Assembly (NCBI GenBank): GCA_031261485.1
Contig: JAISJO010000031.1
Location: 1-64,000 of the forward strand
From: Propionibacteriaceae bacterium
GTDB taxonomy: Bacteria > Actinomycetota > Actinomycetes > Propionibacteriales > Propionibacteriaceae
Direction of reading: 5' to 3'
Length of the DNA stretch: 64,000 bases
The position numbers and the translations under genes are program-made. The notes under the pieces were generated by a model that searched no databases, was not told the DNA's origin, and worked only from the letters and a program-made list of their open reading frames with translations. This document shows positions 57,762 through 64,000 of this stretch, piece by piece (position 1 is the first letter of the stretch; every line of letters begins with the position of its first letter).

Positions 57762-58379
57762 ATGTTCCTCTTCCGAGTACAGATGCCAGAGACCCCCGGC
57801 TCTTTGGGCCGTGTCGCCACCGCGATGGGCAGCGTCGGGGCCAACATTTTCGCTCTCGAAATCGTCGACCGCACTCCCGGCGCGGCAGTGGATGACTTTC
57901 TTGTCGACTTGCCTGAGGAAGTCCTGCCCGATTCGCTCATCGCCGCCTGCCAAGCTATCGGCGGGGTGAAGATCCTATGGGTGTCACGGGCGCATTCCGC
58001 ATGGACCATCTCTTCTGACATCGAGTTGCTCAATTCCATGGCTGACCATCCCGAACATGCCAAGGCCATTCTCACTTCCGACGCACCCACGGTCTTCCAT
58101 TCCTCATGGGCAGTCCTACTGGACGCGACACGCCATGTCGTCCAGTCGTCATCAACCGCACCAGAGTTCACTGCGGAGGGTTTGGCGGCCTTGGGCGACC
58201 TGAACGAAGTGCGCGCGGTCGACCTGCCCGACGGCTGGATGCCCTACTACGGAGAGTCACTCGTCGCCATCGCACCTCTCACAGATGGGCACGCCATTGT
58301 CGTGGGTCGTCAAGGTGGGCCAGAGTATCTCCCGTCAGAACTGACCAGGCTGCGTCATATGGCGGCCTTGGCGGGCTAA
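57762..58379 (+). CDS. ACT-domain protein
   Basis: A 205-aa protein from the ATG at 57762 ('MFLFRVQMPETPGSLGRVAT'); a GTG at 57684 would add 26 residues but overlaps the repeat region. One N-terminal ACT domain is clear ('PGSLGRVATAMGSVGANI'). The remainder has no motif I recognise. Homologues lie beside gatCAB in many actinobacteria. ACT domains bind amino acids, so an amino-acid-sensing role is likely. No catalytic domain is visible. Confidence 0.8.
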   Translation: MFLFRVQMPETPGSLGRVATAMGSVGANIFALEIVDRTPGAAVDDFLVDLPEEVLPDSLIAACQAIGGVKILWVSRAHSAWTISSDIELLNSMADHPEHAKAILTSDAPTVFHSSWAVLLDATRHVVQSSSTAPEFTAEGLAALGDLNEVRAVDLPDGWMPYYGESLVAIAPLTDGHAIVVGRQGGPEYLPSELTRLRHMAALAG

Positions 58380-58412
58380 GGCCAACCGAACCACTGATCA
58401 GTCAGCGGGTCC

Positions 58413-59723
58413 CTACAGGCGTTCCCATGTTTCGCGGGGCACATCCCAGCGACGCACGAGATTCGAACTGAGAACAAGCATGACCGCGAGGGTAAGGGCG
58501 AGCAGAATCTCGACGACCACAAGAATGATGCCGACTGGCGAGAACGAAACTAAGGTCACTTCCGGCGGTTGGGGCCAGAGCAGGTACCCGAGTGGCGCCA
58601 CAATGGCAGGCACGACGAAAAGCAGCAACTCGACCACGACCTGGGCGATGTTGTAGGTCTTCGAACACTGTGTCCCGCGTTTGTCGCTACGCTCGAATGC
58701 GAAATACTCCTGCCCGACGCGCTTCGCCAATCCGTATCCGATGTAGGCGCTGAGGGCGGCGATCTTGTCGTTGTGGACAAGGTAGAACCACCCGAAGATG
58801 AGCGTTAGCCCGGGGACTGCGAGAAGCAAGGCAGTGTAGTTCTCGTGGAGGAAGAAGAAACAAAGGATGGCCGTGAGGACAACGACGTTCAGCCACACGA
58901 AGACGTTGCGGGACTGAATGTGAGCAGTGGACTCCTTCTTCAGCGCGTCGTATTCATGGAGATGAATGTCGGCAGCCCCAATGGCTCCGCGACCGCGCAT
59001 ACGGTCCACCTCGGTCAAGAGATCGGCGTTGCGGTTGTCGGAAGCAGCAATGATATCTTCCAGGCGTCCCAAGTAGGGCGAGCCATTGTCGAGGCTGGCC
59101 AAGGTGTCGCGCAGTATCTGGGCGTGGTCGAATCCCAGGGACACGCGGCCTTCGGCGATGTTCTCCAAAGAGACCCACTCGACTCCCGCTGCGTCCGAAC
59201 CGGCTCTGGGTTCGGGGATGGTCTCACCGACCTGGTGGACGAAAACGAACGAATCGGACAGTCGCGGGTCTCGGCTGGCCCCCGTGTACAACCCGACGAA
59301 GTCCACGCCTTCGACGTCGATTCCGGTTTCCTCCTGAAGTTCCCGCACAGCCGCCTGATGGGGGCTCTCCCCTGCGTCGAGATGCCCGCCGGGAATGGCG
59401 TAGGTCCCAGCGAAGGGCGGATAGGCCCTTCGAATCAGCAGCACTTTCCGCTCAGCCACGGGACCAGCGAGAACCACAAGGTCGGCGGTCTGGTGGGCAG
59501 CATTGGAAATCGCGCACCGAGTCGCAGTCAGCGCCACTTCTTCAATGGTGGGGAAAGGGTATGCCGACGCGATGCGTGTCGCGCGCCGGTAGTCCTCGGC
59601 ACTGCCCACGATGTCTTCAGACAAAGGCTCGACCATCTCTTTCTCGATCACAGCGGCGGCTTCTCCATGTTGAGACGCACCATCTGATGCTGGTAGTGAT
59701 GTCACACGTTTCGCACGGGGCAT
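58413..59723 (-). CDS. NUDIX hydrolase fused to a four-helix membrane domain
   Basis: A 436-aa protein; ATG at 59723 follows GGGAGGA. A complete NUDIX box spans residues 113-135 (G113, E119, R127-E128-L129, E131-E132, G134-I135). After a helical linker (about 200-270) come four probable membrane helices at about 274-294, 296-317, 357-383 and 394-420. An amphipathic stretch 'HNDKIAALSAYIGYGLAKRV' lies between helices 2 and 3. The architecture recalls SLATT-like membrane modules linked to nucleotide signalling, but I cannot confirm homology. The NUDIX substrate is unknown. It converges with the ACT gene and has no operon partner. Confidence 0.85.
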   Translation of the reverse strand: MPRAKRVTSLPASDGASQHGEAAAVIEKEMVEPLSEDIVGSAEDYRRATRIASAYPFPTIEEVALTATRCAISNAAHQTADLVVLAGPVAERKVLLIRRAYPPFAGTYAIPGGHLDAGESPHQAAVRELQEETGIDVEGVDFVGLYTGASRDPRLSDSFVFVHQVGETIPEPRAGSDAAGVEWVSLENIAEGRVSLGFDHAQILRDTLASLDNGSPYLGRLEDIIAASDNRNADLLTEVDRMRGRGAIGAADIHLHEYDALKKESTAHIQSRNVFVWLNVVVLTAILCFFFLHENYTALLLAVPGLTLIFGWFYLVHNDKIAALSAYIGYGLAKRVGQEYFAFERSDKRGTQCSKTYNIAQVVVELLLFVVPAIVAPLGYLLWPQPPEVTLVSFSPVGIILVVVEILLALTLAVMLVLSSNLVRRWDVPRETWERL

Positions 59724-59887
59724 ATCAGTATCCTCCCTTGGGCTTTCCATTATCGCATGTACAGGTGTCCGTTCATGCAGAGCCGCCACTGGGCTAGGGT
59801 CCGGGAAGCGCTGACAATCAGTCACGTTCTGGGTCATCCACGCCAGCTGACAGCGTGGAACGATACCACGAGTCAATCAGCGATTTG

Positions 59888-61600
59888 TCAGGAATGAGCT
59901 TCCTTCTCAAGTTCGGTGTAGGCGATCTTGCCGACGCGGGTCATGGGGAAGGAATCGCGGAACTCAATGTCGCGGGGCACGGCCCACTTGATGAGTTCCT
60001 GCTTGCAGTACTCGCGCATTTCGCTGGACAGAGTGTCGGTCGGCTCGTACCCAGTTTCCAGGATGACGAAGGCTTTGAGGCGTGTCATTTGGTAATCGTC
60101 CGGCACTCCGACCACGCATGCGCGACTGACCGCAGGGTGAGCCTCTAAGACCTGCTCCACCTGCATCGGGTACACGGAAACGCCCGAGATTTTCAGAAGT
60201 CTCTTGATACGACCCTTGAAATAGAGGAACCCATCGGAATCCATAGTGCCAATGTCGCCTGTGTGCAGCCACAGGAGGCCATCATCGTGGAGGCGCAGAG
60301 CGTGAGCGGTGGCCTCCTCGTCGTTGACGTACCCGTTCATCATCGTCGGCCCGTACATGCAAATCTCGCCAGCGGTGTCGTAGGGCAACTCGACTCCGGT
60401 GTCAGGGTCGAAGACTCCCACGGTCGCACCAGGGATGGGGATGCCCATCGAACCGTCGCGGTAGAAGTGGCGAGGCGAGACCACACAGGCCGTCACGCAC
60501 TCCGTCATCCCATATCCCTCCACCAATTCGATGGTGCCGCCCTGACGAGTCAGCACCTCGTCGAAGCGGCGCTTGAGGTCGGGGGTGAGCAGGTCGCCGC
60601 CGGAATACGCGCCCTTCATGGCGGAGAAGTCCACCTTGGCGAACCGTGGGTCGCGCAGGAGGGCCTGGAACAGCGTCGGCACGCCAGCGATGAACGACGG
60701 TTTGTACTTGATGAGATTGTCGATGTAGATCTTCGGGGAGAACTCAGGCACCAAGATGAAGTTGGCGCCCACGCACACGGGCGTGTGGATGCACAACCCC
60801 AGCCCGAAGCCGTGGAAGGCCGGCAGAATCGCCAAGACGGAATGCCCTAGTGAGATGCCGGTGATCTCCCCCATGGAGATAGCCAGCGCATTGAAGTTGG
60901 CAGCCGTCAGTTCGATGCCCTTCGGAAGAGAGGTCGTGCCGCCAGAGAAGAGGACGACCGTGCCGCCGGTCACCGACGCACGACCTTGCCCCGAAGACGA
61001 CGGTTCGCCGCCCTTGCCTCGTCGGCCGCCCGCCATCATGTCCGCCCAGGTTTGTGTTCCTGGTGCGTCTTTGGGCACCGGCGCGATCTTGCGACCCTTG
61101 GTGAGCTTGAATCCGACCTTGAGCACAGGCTTCAGATAATCCCAAATATGGGCGATGACGAGGGTCTCCAGGGGAGTCGTGCCCACCAACTTGGCCAGCG
61201 AGGAATAGAACATGTCCACCGTGATGGCAAAGCGCGCGCCTGTCTGGGTGATGTAGTGCTCAAGCTCAGGGGTCGAGGACAGCGGGTGAGTCAAAACGGC
61301 CCGCGCGCCCAACTTGTTGACCGCATAGAACGCGATGACGACATTGGGGATATTGGGCAAGGAGACGACCACCGAGTCCTGGCTCGTCACCCCCGCCGCA
61401 GCCAGTCCGTCCGCACATTCATCCACGGCGGCGAGCAGCCACGAATAGGTGAAGTGGCGTCCCATGTACGCGATGACGAGTTGATCCGGCCATTTCTCGG
61501 CGCCGAGTGCCAGCATTTCATACAGGGTCTTGTCGGGAATCTCGACGTTCTCAGCGATATGTGCGATGTCCTCGTAGAACCTCAGCCAGGGCTTGTCCAT
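59888..61600 (-). CDS. AMP-dependent acyl-CoA synthetase
   Basis: A 570-aa ANL-superfamily enzyme; ATG at 61600 follows AGGAGA. The phosphate loop is 'LFSGGTTSLPKGIE'. 'EGYGMTECVT' and 'HTGDIGTMDSDGFLYFKGR' are the adenylate and hinge motifs, and the catalytic Lys is in 'MTRVGKIAYTELE'. It activates a carboxylic acid, probably a fatty acid, with ATP and CoA. It follows the E2-like acyltransferase gene by 7 bp. Confidence 0.92.
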   Translation of the reverse strand: MDKPWLRFYEDIAHIAENVEIPDKTLYEMLALGAEKWPDQLVIAYMGRHFTYSWLLAAVDECADGLAAAGVTSQDSVVVSLPNIPNVVIAFYAVNKLGARAVLTHPLSSTPELEHYITQTGARFAITVDMFYSSLAKLVGTTPLETLVIAHIWDYLKPVLKVGFKLTKGRKIAPVPKDAPGTQTWADMMAGGRRGKGGEPSSSGQGRASVTGGTVVLFSGGTTSLPKGIELTAANFNALAISMGEITGISLGHSVLAILPAFHGFGLGLCIHTPVCVGANFILVPEFSPKIYIDNLIKYKPSFIAGVPTLFQALLRDPRFAKVDFSAMKGAYSGGDLLTPDLKRRFDEVLTRQGGTIELVEGYGMTECVTACVVSPRHFYRDGSMGIPIPGATVGVFDPDTGVELPYDTAGEICMYGPTMMNGYVNDEEATAHALRLHDDGLLWLHTGDIGTMDSDGFLYFKGRIKRLLKISGVSVYPMQVEQVLEAHPAVSRACVVGVPDDYQMTRLKAFVILETGYEPTDTLSSEMREYCKQELIKWAVPRDIEFRDSFPMTRVGKIAYTELEKEAHS

Positions 61601-61607
61601 GTGTCTC

Positions 61608-62438
61608 CTAAATTGTCTGCAGCAGTGCTGGCTCGGCGAAGTATTTCTTGAACAATTCCAAGGCGCGTGCGTCGTAATATCCGTCGGCGATGCGCTCGTC
61701 GAGGGCAAACGTGAGGTCCACCACCTGTCTGACGACAGGGACATCTCCCTCACCCACGATAACAGCTTTGCGCACCTGTCCGATGCACATGAAAATCGAG
61801 CAGGTCCCCCACTCGATCAGGTGGTGGTAGGGAGCGCCCATGCCGACCGAGCCCAAGTTGGCAATGTACACCGAGCAGCGCAGAGGGTCCACGCCGCGCA
61901 AGAACTTGGGCGTGTCGAAATAGAAGTCCCATGTCTCGATGAGTTTGATGGCGATTCTCAACAGGAGGCGAGGCATCGAGTAGAACAAAGAGACAAGTTT
62001 ATCATCTTCTGTTTCGACTCCATCCTTGGCCAACCGGATTTCGCCCGTTAACTTCGCCTTCAGAGTCTCGGCGGTGTCGTCAGACTTCACAGCGACCAGG
62101 ACGTTCGTCTCTGTCGAATCTTCCTCCATGGCCCGGCGCGCGATGAAACTCAAGACCACGTCTTTGCGTTGGTACAGGCGCCGTCCTTGGATGTAGCGAT
62201 TCAGTTGAGGCCGAGCGCGCAGAATCTTGGTCAAAGCCGTCAGACATGCCTGGAAGAAGGTGATCTCGTGGTCAGTCCCCTTCGACTGGTCGATGTACTC
62301 CAGCAGGGCGTCCACTTCGACAGTCACCGGAAAGTAGGCGATGGAGTTGTTTCGGCCACGCATGATGTACGGGAACAAGCCGTTGAGGCTTGAGGGCAAT
62401 GTCACGCGCGTCGCGTCGTACCTATCCCCACGTCCCAT
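61608..62438 (-). CDS. Stand-alone E2-like (CAT-fold) acyltransferase, active-site His replaced
   Basis: A 276-aa protein; ATG after GGAGG. It corresponds to the 2-oxoacid dehydrogenase E2 catalytic domain alone, without lipoyl or peripheral-binding domains. The usual 'HRxxDG' motif reads 'ERIADG' (E248, R249, D252, G253), so the catalytic His is Glu. No E1 or E3 gene is nearby. Pairing with an acyl-CoA synthetase suggests an acyl carrier, transfer or regulatory role instead of keto-acid oxidation. Confidence 0.85.
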   Translation of the reverse strand: MGRGDRYDATRVTLPSSLNGLFPYIMRGRNNSIAYFPVTVEVDALLEYIDQSKGTDHEITFFQACLTALTKILRARPQLNRYIQGRRLYQRKDVVLSFIARRAMEEDSTETNVLVAVKSDDTAETLKAKLTGEIRLAKDGVETEDDKLVSLFYSMPRLLLRIAIKLIETWDFYFDTPKFLRGVDPLRCSVYIANLGSVGMGAPYHHLIEWGTCSIFMCIGQVRKAVIVGEGDVPVVRQVVDLTFALDERIADGYYDARALELFKKYFAEPALLQTI

Positions 62439-62496
62439 AGCGAATGCCTCCGTTTCCTCTGGTCAGTCGCCCATTCGACAGGCGCTCACGACTCAC

Positions 62497-62526
62497 TACG
62501 ATAGCGTAACTTTACGATACCGTAAC
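62497..62526. promoter_or_regulatory. Tandem palindromic operator upstream of the acyltransferase/ligase operon
   Basis: Two 14-bp units (62497-62510 and 62513-62526, 13 of 14 identical) each contain a palindrome: CTACG-ATAG-CGTAA and TTACG-ATAC-CGTAA. On the minus strand TTACGG and TATCGT within them are 16 bases apart and could be the -35 and -10, so a bound repressor would block the promoter. It lies about 60-90 bp before the acyltransferase start. Confidence 0.65.
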
Positions 62527-62648
62527 TTAGTAAGACGCTGATCATTCATGCAGCGCCCTGACACTTTGTCCAGAGGCGCCACCATGGCGATAGGCACGGC
62601 ACATCGCGGCACTGAGAACCGCTCGCCAATCCGATGAGATGCACGCCC

Positions 62649-63986
62649 TCAGAGCACCGGCAGGAACTTCGCCAGTTCCCATGCGGTCACCTGACGGCGG
62701 TACTCTTCAAACTCGGCACGCTTGTTCTTGAGGAAGTAATCGAAGACATGCTCGCCCAAGGTCTCGGCCACCAATTCAGAGCGTTCCATGACGTTGAGCG
62801 CCTCATCCAGATTGCGCGGCAACGGTGTAATGCCCATGGCCTTTCGCTCACGGTCGGTGAGGCTCCACACATCGTCCTCAGCTCCAGGAGGCAATTCCAA
62901 ACCCTGCTCGATGCCGTCCAGGCCAGCGTTGAGCATGAGGGCATAGGCGAGGTACGGGTTGGCGGCCGAGTCGATGGAGCGCAACTCCACACGCACAGAT
63001 GCGCCCTTGTTCGGCTTGTACCCTGGCACACGCACAAGAGCCGAGCGATTGTTGCGACCCCAGCAGATGTACGCCGGAGCTTCCAAGCCCGAAGCCAGTC
63101 GGGCGTACGAGTTGACCCACTGGTTCGTGACGGCGGTGATCTCGCCGGCATGGGCGAGCAGACCAGCCACGAACTGACGCCCGATACGGGAGAGATGGTA
63201 TTCGTCGGAAGCGTCGTAGAAGGCGTTGGTGTCGCCCTCGAAGAGCGACATGTGGGTGTGCATGCCTGACCCCGGCACATCCGTGAGCGGCTTGGGCATG
63301 AAAGACGCCTGGATGCCGAGGAGGGCGGCGACCTCTTTGACGACCACCCGGAAAGTCATGATGTTGTCCGCCATGGACAGAGCATCAGCGTAGCGGAGGT
63401 CGATCTCGTGCTGACCAGGGGCCGCCTCGTGGTGCGAGAACTCAACCGAGATGCCCATTTGCTCCAGCATGGAAATCGTCTTGCGCCTGAAGTCCGAGCC
63501 TTGACCCAGGTTCGTGTGGTCGAAGTACCCCGCATGGTCCAGCGGCTTCGGTGGCTGACCAGGTTTGGTGTTGGCCTGGAAGAGGAAGAACTCAATTTCA
63601 GGATGGGTGTAGAAAGTGAACCCCTTCTCCCCCGCCTTCTTCAAGGTCTTCTTGAGCACATAACGCGGATCGGCGTACGACGGCGACCCATCAGGCAAGG
63701 TGATGTCGCAGAACATGCGGGCGGTGGGCTTCGATTGATCCCGCCAGGGCAAGGTCTGGAAGGTCGCGGGGTCGGGATGGGCGATCATATCCGACTCGTA
63801 CACGCGGGCGAACCCCTCAATGGCCGACCCGTCGAAACCGATGCCCTCCTCGAACGCGCCTTCCACCTCGGCGGGCGAAATGGCGACGGACTTGAGGAAA
63901 CCCAAAACATCAGTGAACCAGAGTCGGACAAATCTGATGTCGCGCTCCTCCATGGCGCGCAACACGAACTCAGTCTGCTTATCCAT
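62649..63986 (-). CDS. glnA: Glutamine synthetase, type I, GlnA2-like
   Basis: A 445-aa protein close to mycobacterial GlnA2 from its first residues ('FVLRAMEERDIRFVRLWFTD'). Metal and substrate motifs: 'GFDGSAIEGFARV', 'HPEIEFFLF', 'HHEAAPGQHEIDLRY', 'GSGMHTHMSLF' and 'RVELRSIDSAANPYLAYA'. The adenylylation loop 'NLYDLP' of GlnA1 is absent (here 'MGITPLPRNLDEAL'), so it is not expected to be controlled by GlnE. The start is 14 bases from the right edge, so promoter signals are outside the window. Confidence 0.94.
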   Translation of the reverse strand: MDKQTEFVLRAMEERDIRFVRLWFTDVLGFLKSVAISPAEVEGAFEEGIGFDGSAIEGFARVYESDMIAHPDPATFQTLPWRDQSKPTARMFCDITLPDGSPSYADPRYVLKKTLKKAGEKGFTFYTHPEIEFFLFQANTKPGQPPKPLDHAGYFDHTNLGQGSDFRRKTISMLEQMGISVEFSHHEAAPGQHEIDLRYADALSMADNIMTFRVVVKEVAALLGIQASFMPKPLTDVPGSGMHTHMSLFEGDTNAFYDASDEYHLSRIGRQFVAGLLAHAGEITAVTNQWVNSYARLASGLEAPAYICWGRNNRSALVRVPGYKPNKGASVRVELRSIDSAANPYLAYALMLNAGLDGIEQGLELPPGAEDDVWSLTDRERKAMGITPLPRNLDEALNVMERSELVAETLGEHVFDYFLKNKRAEFEEYRRQVTAWELAKFLPVL

Positions 63987-64000
63987 ACTCGTACTTTGGC

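Noticed and set aside
58413-59723. Calling the NUDIX-membrane protein part of a CBASS- or Pycsar-type defence operon
   Set aside because: No nucleotide cyclase, CD-NTase or other defence gene is adjacent; only the fusion itself is unusual.

Overview
The window is chromosomal DNA of a high-G+C Gram-positive bacterium (Actinomycetota). Lineage markers include Lsr2, WhiB1 beside a PdtaS-type kinase, an RsrA/SigR redox sigma pair, NucS, MtrA-MtrB-LpqB, GlgE, a Rho with a long Arg/Asn-rich insertion and the 24-residue ribosomal protein bL37. Gene orders resemble Mycobacterium/Streptomyces (mgtE-like/DUF1003/mrp; HIT/thrS; gcvH/FHA/MerR/MerR/gcvP), but several partners usual in those genera are absent (glnD after glnK, thrC-thrB after hom, the DUF151 gene between the MerR genes). 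An Actinomycetaceae-like organism is plausible; I cannot name the genus. I see no insertion sequence, prophage, CRISPR array or rRNA operon, and no gene-free stretch longer than about 300 bases.

Layout. 1-3.2 kb: CBS/MgtE-N protein (cut by the window edge), DUF1003 protein, Mrp. 3.3-5.4 kb: ligA. 5.6-11.9 kb: glycogen/alpha-glucan cluster glgX-glgE-glgB. 12.1-14.2 kb: AT-richer MacB/FtsX-type ABC exporter, its permease apparently starting at ATT, next to lsr2. 15-20.3 kb: rho, then lysA, hom and thrH (aspartate-family amino acids). 20.4-24.3 kb: tRNA-Arg, whiB1, pdtaS, bL37, the sigR/anti-sigma pair with a matching SigR promoter, and a DoxX protein. 24.3-28.7 kb: aroA-rsgA-hisN and serA. 28.8-33.7 kb: five-gene oligopeptide ABC importer. 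33.9-38.2 kb: initiator tRNA, methylmalonyl-CoA epimerase, DivIVA-like coiled coil, nucS with a cyclophilin lipoprotein, cobalamin adenosyltransferase. 38.3-47.6 kb: glycine cleavage P and H proteins with FHA and MerR genes, CDP-alcohol phosphatidyltransferase, HIT phosphorylase, thrS, hpf. 47.8-49.5 kb: amtB-glnK. 49.6-54.3 kb: comF, lpqB, mtrB, mtrA. 54.3-57.6 kb: gatCAB. 57.8-62.4 kb: ACT protein, a NUDIX-membrane fusion, and an acyl-CoA ligase/E2-like acyltransferase operon. 62.6-64 kb: glnA.

How the genes connect. Nitrogen control stands out: the PII protein has Phe at the position normally modified (Tyr51), no glnD follows, and the glutamine synthetase lacks the adenylylation-loop motif, so covalent control appears absent from every component seen here. 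Phased GTAAC boxes precede amtB, and a TTACG-N4-CGTAA palindrome is shared between amtB and the acyl-CoA ligase operon. The epimerase and adenosyltransferase suggest a B12-dependent methylmalonyl-CoA route. The least explained items are the NUDIX-membrane fusion and the ligase/E2-like pair.
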